The notes under the pieces: generated by a model
The model's input: the letters and a program-made list of their open reading frames with translations, nothing else
The model's database searches: none
What the model was told of the DNA's origin: nothing
From: Brachionus plicatilis
Lineage: Eukaryota; Rotifera; Eurotatoria; Ploima; Brachionidae
Length of the DNA: 64,000 nucleotides
Assembly: GCA_010279815.1 (NCBI GenBank)
Contig: QEOQ01000633.1
Span: 267,453 to 331,452 of the forward strand
Reading direction: 5' to 3'
Position numbers and translations under genes: made by a program
Part shown: one piece after another, positions 42,848 through 54,309 of the stretch
How positions within the stretch are numbered: position 1 is the stretch's first letter
How the letters are laid out: the number at the start of each line of letters is the position of its first letter

Positions 42848-44315
42848 ACATTGCCCATTTAGTGTAAAATTAAATAAAGAAATAAAAAAAGCTTACTTCA
42901 TAATTTTATTTAAATTTTAATTAACTAAGTTTTGATCATGGACTTCAAGATACTAAAAATAAACTATAAAAAATTTTATTTTCAGAAATAAAAAAAAAAT
43001 TTATCAGATTCCAATGATGAACATTTATTGCCAAAATACCCAACCTTCAAAAAGATGAAACGTATCAAAGAATAACTCAAATATTTTTACTTTTATTTTT
43101 AGAAGTTGTTTAACTTGTTTGTTAAGCTAAAACATTGCTCTGAAATTTTGGTGTATCATTTAATTTAAAAAAGGTGGTTTTTAATTTGAATTTTAAACAA
43201 GATAAGAAAGGAATTTATAATTTAAATTAAAAAATTAAAAAAATAAAAATGTTTGACTGTAAAGAGAATTCGAGGTTTAACAGAGTAATAATTTATTCTT
43301 GATTGAGAAAAAAAAAATTTCCAAAATCAAATAAAATGCAGTGTATTTAAGCAAAATATTAAATTTAAATAAAATTTAAAATTTGTTTGTTTTTATTTTT
43401 TCATGAACAATAATGTATAAGATAGATCAGAGAAAAAAAACTAATTACTCTATGTCTCTTAACAAAATATTCACCAGCCATTTGAATGATTTATGAACAA
43501 CATTTTTTATTCTTTTTCTTTCTCTAAATTTAATTTTTCATTTAATGCAAATATTTATCAATGAATCATTGCAAGTCAATAAAGGTTATCTATTTAATTT
43601 TTGCTCAGTTTTCCTGAATTGTATTTTTCTCTAAAAGCCTTAATATTCAATTCCAGTTTTAGCCTAATTTCTTAAAATCTCCTAATAAAAAAGAGCTTAC
43701 AAACCATAAATTATTTTATTCGCCTCAACTGGCTTCTATTCTTAAGTGCTCCAAGATACTAAATATTGGTCGCAAAACACTAATCTTCTGCGGGAGGGGG
43801 GTTGTTTTTGCGATCAATTAAGCCAACTATTAATTGCTGCTTACAATTCGGAATTGTCTAAGAACAATTTTGTGAGATTAGGCTCGGTCAGAGGCGTCTA
43901 CTAAAGAAACAAAAGAGATAATTAAGCATTTGAAAGGTGGTGCCATATTCTAAATTGTCTGCAGGCAATTTGAAAAAATAAAACTAAAACTAATGTTGCC
44001 ATTTAAGTGTAATCGGTTCTAAAGCAAACAAAACTGATTGATTTATTTATTTTGTAAACGTACAAGTTAGACAACAAAAAATTATTAATTAATGGTGGTA
44101 GAAGCGAGGCGTTGTTGCCTACCAAACTTTTCTATAGCTATCATATCATCAATATGTTTTCTTTTAATTACTTTAAAAATATCTTTTCGCAAGCAGCAAC
44201 TACAAAAACAACAACAACAACTAGTAGAGCCAAAAAATCATAATTTATACAACTCTGTGTATCTATGAAAATAATTTATTAGTTTTAAGATCAAAATTGA
44301 GCGAATAGGCAATCG
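42848..44315. other. intergenic DNA and probable promoter region of the 44.3-kb gene
   Basis: No ORF is seen. GC content rises from about 43720 on, with a GCGGGAGGGGGG run at 43791 and AACAACAACAAC microsatellites near 44207-44220, the likely upstream region of the gene that starts at 44316. No TATA box could be chosen with confidence. Confidence 0.35.
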
Positions 44316-46714
44316 ATGAGCGCACACAAAGCAGCACAGATTCGACTTGTGTTCAATGATCATAATTGGGATTCAACAAGCAGCATGAACACAAGCAGCG
44401 ATACAACAGCTTGCAATACGACAACACAACAACAACAACAACCACAAGCTTATCAAAACAAGGCAAATATCACCAATCATCATCGCAACACAACCAACCA
44501 ATGCCAAATAGCGCAAACAAACACCTTGCTCGACTCTGCTCTTCACTCTGTTCTCCACTCTGCCAACAACTCAAATATTCACATTGATCACCAAACTGAT
44601 CACATAAACAACATGTACACAGCCAACAAGCCACCATCGAACACTTCAGGTATTTATTTTAATAAAAAAATTTTTTTCCTTTTTTTTTTTTTTCTCTCAT
44701 TATTTTTTTTTCTTTCGATGTTTTTAATGCTTGATGCCTTTTTATTTTGATTGTGTCGATTTGTGTAGGAGGCACACCAGGCATGTTTCACCCGACATGG
44801 GATGAGTGGAAGCAACGAGCTCAATTGTCGAATGAAAAAGCGAACAAGAGTAAACACGAGAGCGTCTCAAGCCAGCATACAAATACACACCAACATCATC
44901 AACATCTTCAACATCAACAACAACATCTCAACTCGACACAAACAAAATCGTCTTGCACAAGCTACACAAAAGAACAGCGCTACAACACAAAGACCCAAAG
45001 ACAAGAGGAAAAAATGCATGTAGCAGCCACTAGTCCCATATTGATACGCAACTCGAGCACCAATCAGCTGGAGTATGTGAACGAGACGTCGATGCGACCG
45101 CGTCACTACCCGGTGCCGGGCATTGACTTTGTGGCGGTGAGGCCGCCGTCGCCTGTCGAGCTGTCGTCGTGCACTCTGGCCAAACAGCCCGGCCTTGACC
45201 TCACCATTGACCAAGAGGCCAAGGCCACAACCACAGCCAGTGTGGCGCGTGTGGAAAGTGTTCAGCAGAAAAAAATCAAAACCATATTGTCGACGCGCAA
45301 AGAGTCGGCGCCCAATTTGACCGGTTGGCGCCGTTGCGACTCGGACTCGGACTCGGACGCTCAAAATCGACTGTTAGCTCGAGCGTCCGGCTCCATTCCC
45401 ATCGAGTACATATCGATACGTCGCGATCCCCAGCCCGATCAACAAAAGCCATCGCACACCAAACACAAAAAGTCTATAACCACGGGCACCAACACCAGCT
45501 CGGACAGAGGAAAGCGCATCGCGGCCACCAACACCAATCAGGACGAGCTGCCTCAATACAACTTGCACGTGTCACTCGACTCGCTGCTGGTCAAGACACG
45601 GCAAGAAGCGTCCACTGGCACCGAGCTCAAGAATAGAAACGCGTCCACCGAGACCAGCCAAGTGGCCCACAAGGACGCCGGCACTCTCACCGACGCCGAA
45701 AAGTCACCCTCTCCCGGACCTCCACCGCCACACACTCAAACTGAGCCAGCCAATCAACAACAAGTTGTGTACACACAGCGAAAGTCGCGCTACACAGAAT
45801 GGCAACGGCCGGTCAAAGCCCAGGAGCGCACTTATCGCTTGGAAATACTCGCCAAGAGTCCATCGACCAAACACCATAGTCAACTCTATGAACATCACCA
45901 TCATCGTCATCATCATCATCATCATCATCATCAAAGCTTTAGAGAGAGAACAAGTCGAGTGGATGACGATGACAAAATCATATTCGGTCATGGCTGCACT
46001 TTTCTAGAAGACAACTATTCTAGACGCAGCGGCAGCTATCCATGTTTGCTGACCAGGCCAGTGGTGAACACATGTGGTCAATTTGTGAGGCAAACGAGGA
46101 CCGCCTATCGGCCATTTGTGGTCGAACGGATCACTTTCAATCAGCCAGAGTATGAGCTAGGCGTGATGCCGCTCAAGCACACCTCATTCGTTGACACAGA
46201 TTGGACTAGTGAATTTAGCGAGTTTAACAACAAGTTCAAGCAAATATTCGGCACTGAGAACCAAACAGCCAATGCTAGACGCTACTACAAGTATTCGCGC
46301 ACAACCACTGAGAACGGCCACGCAGCAAATTCATTCAGCAGAGCGCCCATAGTCGAGATACCAGTGACGCCGACTGCCACTTTGGCCAAGACGAGCAGTG
46401 AGTATGTGAGAAGAGGACCGGTGATCACGAGCATGTCCAGAAACGCTTCGGCTACTAATCTCAGCTCGAGCTACTGCAAGACGTCGGCGTCCAGCTTCGA
46501 GCCGGTGGTGCAGCGTGTCCAACAAGACATGGCTAGTGTGAGAGCCGACCGGCAATTTAAGCCCATCAATGAAAGTGTGAGCAGAGAGACGCATTTTAGA
46601 TCGAGCAGTTCTAATGGACAGGCAGTGCCAGTCAATTATGTGAATGGTGGTTCAGCAAGACAAAATTTTGCTTCGTCTTGTCAATACTCTTCTTCATCGA
46701 AAAAAATTAATTAG
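44316..46714 (+). CDS. two-exon gene for a long, mostly disordered protein, family unknown
   Basis: Exon 1 is 44316-44649 and exon 2 is 44769-46714, joined by a 119-bp intron with GTATTT...TGTGTAG borders in phase 1. The product is 759 residues. It has an N-terminal Asn/Thr/Gln-rich region with a short polyQ (about residues 36-42), a conserved-looking block right after the splice (GMFHPTWDEWKQRAQL), a His/Gln-rich stretch, a Ser/Asp run (CDSDSDSD), a zone of repeated [S/G/E]T-x-T-[E/D] motifs ending in PPPPHTQTEP, a polyHis tract near residues 485-500, and a more ordered-looking part (RPFVVERITFNQPEYELG ... FVDTDWTSEFSEFNNKFKQ). No catalytic domain, signal peptide or membrane helix is visible. 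THTQTE-like motifs are of the type bound by LC8 dynein light chain; that is only a hint. GC content and codon third positions are far higher than in neighbouring DNA, which, with the clean 655-codon frame, argues for strong selection. I do not recognise the family. Confidence 0.85.
45891..45937 (+). repeat. CAT/CAC triplet run encoding a polyHis tract
   Basis: A run of CATCAC-type triplets inside exon 2 encodes about fourteen histidines interrupted by one Arg. Such runs expand and contract easily and may differ between individuals. Confidence 0.85.
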
Positions 46715-47144
46715 GCTTGAGTTTTTTTTTTCTATTTATTCTATTCATTTAATGGCTGTTAATAAAGTTTAATCTAAACAGCAGCGCTTTTAATTTTTTT
46801 TGTTTTTTTTTTAGATTTTCTTTTTTTGTTTTTTGCTTGTATATGCTTAAATGTTGGCTTAACTAGTTTTCAATTAAAGAAGATTGTTATCATTTTTGGA
46901 CGCATATTAGAGGAATAATTTATTAGAAATTTTATTTTTTTATGTGACAAAAAAAAATTTAAATTTCTAAAAATTAATTAAAATAACAGTATTTTACTTA
47001 TTTTTATTTCTTTAAAATAAAATTAGTTTTGCAATTTTTCTTTTAATTTTTTTTCGAAAGTCCAACTCCAGAATTTTTTTTTAAATTTGCTAGATCAGAC
47101 ATCGTATCAAAAAAATTATTTATTCTTGGGTTGTCTAATGCATA
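46715..47144. other. 3' flank of the 44.3-kb gene and dispersed repeat
   Basis: AATAAAG at about 46760, 45 bases after the stop, is a good polyadenylation signal for the gene. The part at 47085-47140 resembles 21120-21178 and is the target into which the Tigger element inserted; it resumes at 48866. Confidence 0.5.
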
Positions 47145-47453
47145 CCGGTAGACCCGTTTAAGTCGAACTCGGTTAAGTCGAAATTTCGTTTAAGTCGAAA
47201 CATTTTGAACAAATTGGTTGGTTTACACTGACATCAATGTTAAAATTTCACGGTTAACTCGAACTTGTTTTAAGTCGAATATCGCTTAACTCGAAAGAAA
47301 AATGTGTTAAAATTTGTTTTTTTTTAACATTCAAGTCGAAAATTACACTTAAGTCTTAAATATGAGTTCAAATTTAATCATTATTATTAATTATTTATTT
47401 TCTATATAAGCACTTTTTCGTCTCACCAATAATAGCTAATAAAATGAGTAATA

Positions 47454-47852
47454 CAAAAGGCTTTAAAAGAAAACTTCAACAATCTTCAGTCGAAGATAAA
47501 TATAATGCAGTACTTGCAATAGAAAAAAAAGAAGAAACTAAGACACAAATCGCAAAGGATTTAGGAGTAGGAAAATTCAAAAACATCCACGACTCTATCT
47601 GATAAAGAAATAGTTGACAATGTAAAACTGAAACAAATTGAACAACAAGACGAAGACGAAGAAGATGAATCATTTGAACAAACAATAACGACCCATGGAG
47701 AAGCTTTACATTGTATTGCAAAGCTTAAGTTATTTTTCTATTCCAAACCAAATGATACTACAGCTACAATGGCAAATCTTAATAAGATTGAGTCAAGCTT
47801 CCTGGATTTGCCAAAAAAACAATCAAAAATTACGGATTTCATCACTAATCCC
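47454..47852 (+). pseudogene. deleted pogo/Tigger transposase
   Basis: The ATG at 47454 opens KRKLQQSSVEDKYNAVLAIE and KKEETKTQIAKDLGVGKFK, the CENP-B/pogo N-terminal helix-turn-helix that binds the TIRs. It stops at 47600. In another frame the sequence continues directly with an acidic stretch (EQQDEDEEDESFEQ), GEALHCIAKLKLFFYS and QSKITDFITNP, the typical C-terminus of Tigger transposases. The whole DDE catalytic domain, about 300 codons, is missing between them, so the copy is non-autonomous. Confidence 0.85.
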
Positions 47853-47873
47853 ATAAGAGAGTCGCTGCGTTAC

Positions 47874-48679
47874 ACACAAATTTCCTAACACACATTTTTT
47901 TTTTTTGCTGCGTTCAACCTATTTTTTTTCTCAACACACATTTTTTAGTATTTGTGCGTTTTATTCTAAAAAATGAGTGAAAAGTAAAAAAACAAAGTTT
48001 CTGGTAAAATTTTATTTAAAATAAAAAAAAATATAAAATTAGTAACTTAATTTAAAAAAAAAAAAAAGTAAGCTATTTTTCACAAAAATTACAAGTCCAC
48101 AATTTAGTCGATTTAAGACTATCAGAACATTTAAGATGAAAATTTTTATAACAAATCGAACAAATTTTAACATATTAACATAAACAATCGTTATAGTAAA
48201 AAGAATTTGGGTACATTTTAATGTTTCAAAATAATTATTAAGCATTTATCGTGCAATTTATATTGGAATACATATTGATTTAATAATATATCAATATGCA
48301 TTGTCATTTTCAACAGTATATAAATAAAAGTTAAAAGATAAATCAAAAATTGATCATTTATTTTTAATTATTTAGACAGCATTGTACTAGGCATCACAGT
48401 TAATTGGTCTTCAAGTATCAATAATTAGAATTTTCGCTATTCGCTATTAAAAGGTTGCATTGTTACAAACAATATTTTTATTTGTAGTCCAATTTCCATT
48501 AAATAGAGGTTAATTAAAAAGTCCAAAAAAAGTATTTTCAATAAAAATTTGTTTTTTATTTTTCACCTATTTTTTAGAATAAAACGCACAAATTCTAAAA
48601 AATGTGTGTTCAGAAGAAAAATAGGTTGAACGCAGCAAAAAAAAAAAATGTGTGTTAGGAAATTTATGTGTAACGCAGC
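47874..48679. mobile_element. nested TIR element, 806 bp, in the Tigger element
   Basis: The left end GCTGCGTTACACACAAATTTCC and the right end match as inverted repeats over about 125 bp with few mismatches, including TTGCTGCGTTCAACCTATTTTT and GTGCGTTTTATTCTAAAAAAT. The 8-mer ATTTCATC occurs in the Tigger sequence just left (47837) and just right (48682) of it, but not abutting the left end, so the target duplication is unclear. A minus-strand remnant at about 48055-48175 reads CSICYKNFHLKC ... WTCNFCEK, half of a PHD finger. PHD fingers occur in ORF1 of several non-LTR families. Confidence 0.85.
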
Positions 48680-48865
48680 CAATTTCATCCTATAAATTAA
48701 TTTTCTATATTTTATGCTCTTTTTTTATTGTTTTTTAAATAAAAAATTTTCCCATATTAATAATATTTTTTTCTTAGTTTTTTTATTAAGATAAAGTAAA
48801 AATACGGATGAGTCGAAACTTTTTACGAACGCCCTTCGACTTCGACTTAACCGGGTTTACCTGTA

Positions 48866-49329
48866 TAGATTTGCCATATTTCAGAATTATAAGTCTTCAC
48901 AACTCTTCTTCAGTATTCAAAATTTTAATGCTTGGACTTGACTTGAGATTTGTGACTTTTAAACAACTCTGACTAAATCTTAAATACTGTAAAAGTATGG
49001 TGTTCGTCTGAGCTAATGCTCCTTCAGAATAAAAAAGAAAACAAATTAAATATAGAATTAACAATGTTTCTCTGGTCTAGAAATAAGGAAGTAGGATATA
49101 ATAAAATGTTAGCTTACGTAAAATGATGTAAAATCAAGTAAAATTACGTTATTTCAAGTAAAACAAAAATGCTGACGGTCAAAAAAGTCGAATTTTCGAA
49201 CAAAAATTTGATTTTTATCGAATTTGTTTTAGTTTTTTTTAACATCTTTTCAAATTGAAATTTTATATTTTTTTACATTTTATTACATGATTTTACACAA
49301 AATAATGTTATAGACTGGAAAAAAAGGAA
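48866..49329. other. AT-rich sequence with a non-LTR 3' tail
   Basis: At 49003-49035 the minus strand reads TTCTGAAGGAGCATTAGCTCAG, matching the 3' hairpin of the non-LTR family at 11950-11975. The segment 49070-49330 is rich in TTACGTAAA words, the same words as in the foldback element at 59905-61140. No gene is seen. Confidence 0.5.
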
Positions 49330-50275
49330 ATTTTTTGTAATGAAATTAAATTTTCACTAAATTATGCTTCTTTATGATGAATAAAATTCGGCATCTTGAA
49401 GTTTAGGATCAAAAAAATCAGATTATTAATTATTTTTTTTTTTTTCAATGGTATTTGATTATATTTTTCTGAAAAATGCTAAATAATGCAACAAACATGA
49501 TAAATTGTAGATGAGGCTCTGCAAATAATCTTCATTTTGCAGTAAAATGCACGTCATTAAAAGGTATTCATCTGCACAATTAAATTGCAGAGTTTTTGCA
49601 GAGCCTCAACTAAAATTTAACATGTTTGTTGCATTAGTTAGCATTTTTCAGAAAAATTTAATCAAATACCAAAGGTTATTTACAAAATACTATAAGGAAG
49701 AGCTGAGGAAGAGCTGAGGAAGAGTTAAGGAAGAGCCGAGGAAAGGAAGAGGAAGAGTCGAAGAACAAAATGCGTACAAGTTGGTAAAAATCTTGGCAAT
49801 ATTCCTGTCACTATTTTAGTGGACAATGAACCTTTTGAATAATTAAATTTAAATATTTTTTTTATAGATTTTGGCGATTTATGATAAAGATTTTGTTTTT
49901 CGAAGATCATTTTAGAAGATTTGTGATTTTTTTTTATTTTAAAATACCTTTGAACCCTTTGAAAACATGAAATTATCTTTATATTAAAATGAAAAATAAA
50001 GTTTAAGCATTCAAAATGAAACAAGAAGCATCATAACCAGTGAATTTTACTGAAAATTTAATTTTATTACAAAAAATTACCAGAACCTCAACTACAATTT
50101 ATCATGTTTGTTGCATTATTTAGCATTTTGCAGAAAAATTTAATCAAATACCATTCAAAGGTTATTAACAAAATAATTATTAATCTGATTTTTTGGATCC
50201 TAAACTTCAATATGCCGAATTTTATTCATTAGAAACATAATTTAGTGAAAATTTAATTTTATTAATTAATATATG
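49330..50275. mobile_element. palindromic MITE, second family, with minisatellite and partially duplicated arm
   Basis: Left arm 49340-49535 and right arm 49605-49690 pair through AAATGCTAAATAATGCAACAAACATG and its inverse. The right arm is then interrupted at about 49692 and repeated and completed at 50075-50275, so the full palindrome is left arm plus 50075-50275. The hairpin core (GGCTCTGCAAATAATC ... AAATGCACGTCATTAAAAGG ... TTGCAGAGTTTTTGCAGAGCC) is shared with the 41040 MITE family although the outer arms are unrelated. Confidence 0.75.
49696..49765. repeat. GAGGAAGAGCT minisatellite
   Basis: About six degenerate copies of an 11-13 base unit (GGAAGAGCTGA) sit inside the interrupted right arm of the palindromic MITE. 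Confidence 0.75.
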
Positions 50276-50394
50276 AAAATTTAATTTTTTTAAATTTAGT
50301 TTACATTTTATTCTTGTGATATTTTTTCAATTTCTTTTTAAACCAAATTAAAATTAATAATCTTTCGCTCGATGTGTCGCTCGAGCCATCGCAA

Positions 50395-50530
50395 TCTTTT
50401 AGTCCTTGAGATTTTCGCTCGCGATCTCAATCTCAGAGCGATGATCTCGATCGACAATCCGATCGGCTAAAAGATAGCGAAAAACCTAAAAGATCGCGAT
50501 CGCTCGAGCGACAGATCCAACGAAATGGCC
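50395..50530. repeat. GC-richer inverted repeat
   Basis: TCGCTCGAGCCATCGC at the left faces GCGATCGCTCGAGCGA at the right, with many GATC/GCTCGAG words between (TCGCTCGCGATCTC, GATCTCGATCG). No ORF. It could be an old element end or a local palindrome; a similar word cluster lies near 3165-3205. Confidence 0.5.
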
Positions 50531-50751
50531 TTCGATCCACAACACTACCTGAAAGAGCGTAAAATTTTCTACTATAAAATGATATTTTTATCTTAGAAAT
50601 ATTTTCAAAAAAAGCCCAAATTTAACACGTATTTTTGGTTTATTTGTATCTAATCCCATGGGACCCCCATAACCCTCGATTATTTTTGTGAATTCTGAAA
50701 CTGGAGAAAATTTGGAACAACTTGTAGGTTTTAATTTTTTTTTCTCTTTTA

Positions 50752-51083
50752 TTTCTCTCAAAAAAAGCGTTTAAAATGAGGCATTTTTTAAAAAAATTAA
50801 AAAAAATAAAGTTTTTTGAAGTTTTTAATCAAAATGTATAAGTCTTACTTTCAAAAAAAAATATGACGTTCGATCATTTCTTGTTATAATTAACTGTTTT
50901 TTGAAGGAGCTTTAATTTGCCAGTAAGAACCAAAATTTTGGATTCGATTAAGCTGTATTTTGTTCTTTTTTGGCATAATTGAGTATTTGAGTAAGCAAAA
51001 ATGAAGGATACTTCAAAAAACTTTATTTTTTTCATTTTTTTTAAAAAATGCCTCATTTTAAACGCTTTTTTTTAGAGAAAAAA
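50752..51083. mobile_element. palindromic MITE, third family
   Basis: Arms of about 75 bp face each other: the left begins CTCTCAAAAAAAGCGTTTAAAATGAGGCA and contains AATAAAGTTTTTTGAAG; the right is the inverse and ends near 51083. The copy directly abuts the left end of the next MITE at 51086. Confidence 0.8.
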
Positions 51084-51085
51084 AA

Positions 51086-51411
51086 GGCAATGTGAAATTT
51101 TAGTACAAAATATACAGTACAAAAAGTAAAAACATTATAACCTTTTTTCTAATTGTGCAAAAATGATTCCGCCAAAAGTACATTATTATGTACAAAATTG
51201 AATTCTAGGCTCTGCAAAAACTCTGCAATTTTCTGCAAAATGCACACCATCAAAAAATACTTGATTAAACTATGCAACATATTGCAGAGTTTTCGCAGAG
51301 CTTGAAATTCGTTTGTACAAATTTTTTCAACATTGTAATTTTTAAAGAAACATTTTTGCACAATTAGAAAAAAAATTTTAAAATTTATACTTTTTTTTAC
51401 TGTAATTTTTG
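51086..51411. mobile_element. palindromic MITE, copy 3 of the 41040 family
   Basis: It starts GGCAATGTGAAATTTTAGTAC and carries the same arms and core as copy 1 (CTCTGCAAAAACTCTGCAA ... AAATGCACACCATCAAAAAA ... TTGCAGAGTTTTCGCAGAGC). The right terminus breaks off after CTGTAATTTTTGT, so the last 15-20 bp are lost. Confidence 0.9.
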
Positions 51412-53412
51412 TCCGCTTAAGCAGGCACTAAAACCTAATATTTAAGAGTTATCCACACACTATCTCAGAAGGGTTTACGGTATGTATTTTTTAAATGGCA
51501 TGTAATTATTAATTATGCTATTAATATATAAAAAAAAACAAAATTAGTGAACTAAGGAACAAATGTATTTTTTTGATGTTTATTATAATAAAAAAGGGAT
51601 ATAAAAAAAAATAGTTATACAATTTATATCAGATTAGAACATAAATAATTAAACATAGACAAAAATAATATTCAATTTACTTTTTTTTTGTTTGTTTGAT
51701 CCAAATGGTTTACCGCGTTTTTTTTAAACTTTGGGCTTTGGAGTAATGATTGGGATTTTTTCTAGACGAATTCTTCTTGATATTACTCTTGTACAGGCGG
51801 ATCGTCCAAATCTGATTCTTCTTATACGCTGATTCTCAAATCATTTACATTTTGAGTTTCATTTGGATGACTAGTTAAGGCATTTTATGTGGCTTTAGAC
51901 GTTTTGTTTAAGGCGCAATATTCATTTCTAATTCTTTCATGACAAAGGTCTTAAAAAAATTAGTAAAATTTTTAGGGAATTGTTAGGTGAATAAAAACTT
52001 ACTTAGCCGAGAACAGACTGAAATTACATGATCACATTTATAATTATTAAAAGTGTATATTGTCTAGCTCAATAGTCTCATATTGTCGAAATCAGCTTTA
52101 AAAGGTCTTATATTAATTATCTAAATAAAAAGTTTTTTTGGATATATATTTTTGTTTCAATTAAATCAAATAAGTGATCAAAAAAATAAAATAGATACTA
52201 ACTCAATCATATTCGACATTATTTAATTTAATTATACTAACAAAAAATTATTGTCACAAACATCAGTATTTTTGTTCTAGAAAATATTATTTTTAAGAAG
52301 AAAATGGCTCAAATGAAGCCCAAGCAATTAAATAAATTGAAAATGACTATTATTAACTTTTTTTTACTAAAATTTAACATAAAAAATCTAAATTTACGTT
52401 AATTTACTTTTTTCATAAAATCTACTTTAAAATTATAAAATTCATATTCTTTTACCAAAAATTATTCTTAACACATAATTAAAGATATTTTGGAATTTTT
52501 GTAAATTTACGTCAATTAACGTAAAATTAGAAAAAATCCTTTTAATGGTATTTAATAAAATTTTATCTAAATTAGAATCAAATGCATTTGGATGCCCTGG
52601 TTTAGGGCTTCGTCCAAAGGTTAGGGTCTTTTTATTAATTTTTATATTTTCTTATATTTTTTATGCAATTTTTCGCAAAATTCAAAAAAAAAATTTCATA
52701 TGTAAGTCCAAAATAAAAATTTTTTTAAACATTGCACAAAAATTACTTTAAAATATAAAAATACAGTGGTGATTTGCTTTTTGTATTTTACAAAAATTTA
52801 CGTAAATTTACGTAATTTTACGTAAAATCCTAAAAGTCCAAAAAAAATTCGAATAAATACAAAAAAATTCGATTTTTTAAGTTTTTTTTAAAAAAATATG
52901 CAAAATAAATTCCAAAAAAAATTTACCATTTTTTACGTAAATTTACGTAAATTGATAGTAAAAAAAAGTAAATTATGGTAAAAAGAAGTAAAAAATGGTA
53001 AATAAAAGTAAAATTTCAAACATTTAAAAATTAAATATTTTATTTCTATTTAATTCTATAATTATCNNNNNNNNNNNNNNNNNNNNNNNNNNNNNNNNNN
53101 NNNNNNNNNNNNNNNNNNNNNNNNNNNNNNNNNNNNNNNNNNNNNNNNNNNNNNNNNNNNNNNNNNNNNNNNNNNNNNNNNNNNNNNNNNNNNNNNNNNN
53201 NNNNNNNNNNNNNNNNNNNNNNNNNNNNNNNNNNNNNNNNNNNNNNNNNNNNNNNNNNNNNNNNNNNNNNNNNNNNNNNNNNNNNNNNNNNNNNNNNNNN
53301 NNNNNNNNNNNNNNNNNNNNNNNNNNNNNNNNNNNNNNNNNNNNNNNNNNNNNTCGTCGAGAAAATCAAATTTTAACTACAAAAAAAACTTTTTACTAAA
53401 GAAAGATAGATA
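51412..53412. other. AT-rich DNA with TTACGTAA words and an assembly gap
   Basis: No gene is seen. A minus-strand stretch at about 51700-51960 has short coding-like pieces (RIRFGRSACTRVISRRI, KKRGKPFGSNKQKK) that could be a transposon tail. 52370-53060 repeats TTTACGTAAATTTACG words like those of the foldback element at 59905. N runs from 53067 to 53353. Confidence 0.4.
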
Positions 53413-54309
53413 ATGAACGATTGTAAAGAGTATTCTTGTAGTGGCTTTGGAGATCAACTGAAAGATTTAATGCCAACATATGCCTTGTCCCTTCTGACAG
53501 AAAGAAAATTGATAATAAGAATGACAAGCAAATGTGACATAAATCGAATTCTAAAACCTAATAAAATAGATTGGGACTTCAAACAAATAGAAAACAAAAC
53601 CGATGTTACTACCTCAAAGTTACTAATATATCTTTCAAAAACTGATTCAAGCCAAAAAGATTTTAATCATTTAAAAGCAAGAAGAAAAGACGCTGAATCA
53701 AAGGCAAAAATTAAGCGCTGCAATGATAAAAGAGATAAGTCGTGTGTCTCTAATTTTAAAACAAATGAATTAGTCTTAGTCAAGTGGAGAAGAGCGTATA
53801 AGTCTGATCCAATTTATGATCCGAAACCATATAAGATAGTGGGAATTAATGGTTCAATGGTGACTGCTCAAAGAGAGGGTCATCAAATCGTTAGAAACTC
53901 ATCATTTTTTAAAAGGTATTTTACTCAAGAGGTATCATCTAGTGACCAGAGTGCTAAGCCAATACTCAGAAAATTTGCTAGAAGCTTAATTCCTGAGCAA
54001 GTCCCAGATCAACAAATCCAAAGCCATGCTGACACAGAACCAGTTGAGTCGACAGAAGTAAAGGAAGAAGATACTAATACTAAAATGGAGACAACTGAAG
54101 TTACAGTGAGTGATGGTAGTAACGGGGACTATGAAACAGGGGACGAAGGTAATGGAATTGATAGAAAAGCAAGTCCTAAAGAGAGCGAGGCCATGAATAC
54201 TAGACGTGAAAACGGTTTAAGTAATGAAGAGGAAGATAGTGGAAGGACTAAAGAAGAAGAGGGTGAATGTAAAGGAGATGAAGATGGCAATGAGAAAAGG
54301 AATGATTGA
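53413..54309 (+). CDS. chimeric ORF: glycosyltransferase-like exon fused to gypsy pol tail
   Basis: This is a clean 298-codon frame with two origins. Residues 1 to about 78 (CSGFGDQLKDLMPTYALSLL, then TERKLIIRMTSKCDINRILK and PNKIDW) resemble the N-terminal part of a fucosyltransferase-like glycosyltransferase of the NodZ/O-FucT kind, with the Gly-x-Gly-Asp nucleotide-sugar motif. From about residue 80 on it is the post-integrase part of a gypsy pol (KARRKDAESKAKIKRCNDKR, then LVLVKWRRAYKSDPIYDPKP and VRNSSFFKRYFTQE), followed by a long Glu/Asp/Ser/Thr-rich linker. The TGA at 54307-54309 is followed in frame by the usual basic pol end (RIRRKPDFFGKPVSHG), so it is a mutation inside the old tail. 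The rest of the split gene lies at 54873-55055. Whether the fusion is transcribed is unknown. Confidence 0.7.
   Translation: MNDCKEYSCSGFGDQLKDLMPTYALSLLTERKLIIRMTSKCDINRILKPNKIDWDFKQIENKTDVTTSKLLIYLSKTDSSQKDFNHLKARRKDAESKAKIKRCNDKRDKSCVSNFKTNELVLVKWRRAYKSDPIYDPKPYKIVGINGSMVTAQREGHQIVRNSSFFKRYFTQEVSSSDQSAKPILRKFARSLIPEQVPDQQIQSHADTEPVESTEVKEEDTNTKMETTEVTVSDGSNGDYETGDEGNGIDRKASPKESEAMNTRRENGLSNEEEDSGRTKEEEGECKGDEDGNEKRND

Larger units (their letters stand above)
47145..48863 (+). mobile_element. pogo/Tigger-like element with TA target duplication
   Basis: The left end CCGGTAGACCCGTTTAAGTCG and the right end CGACTTAACCGGGTTTACCTG are near-perfect inverted repeats, flanked by TA on both sides (47143-47144 and 48864-48865). 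Subterminal AAGTCGAA words repeat many times in both arms, probable transposase sites. Inside are the two ends of a pogo-type transposase gene with the middle deleted, and an 806-bp second element. Confidence 0.88.

Noticed and set aside
44867..46594. Several ORFs antisense or out of frame within the 44.3-46.7 kb gene
   Set aside because: They are shadows created by the GC-rich coding sequence of exon 2.
49725..50024. 99-codon minus-strand ORF
   Set aside because: It starts in a minisatellite and the rest is A/T-rich with no motif.
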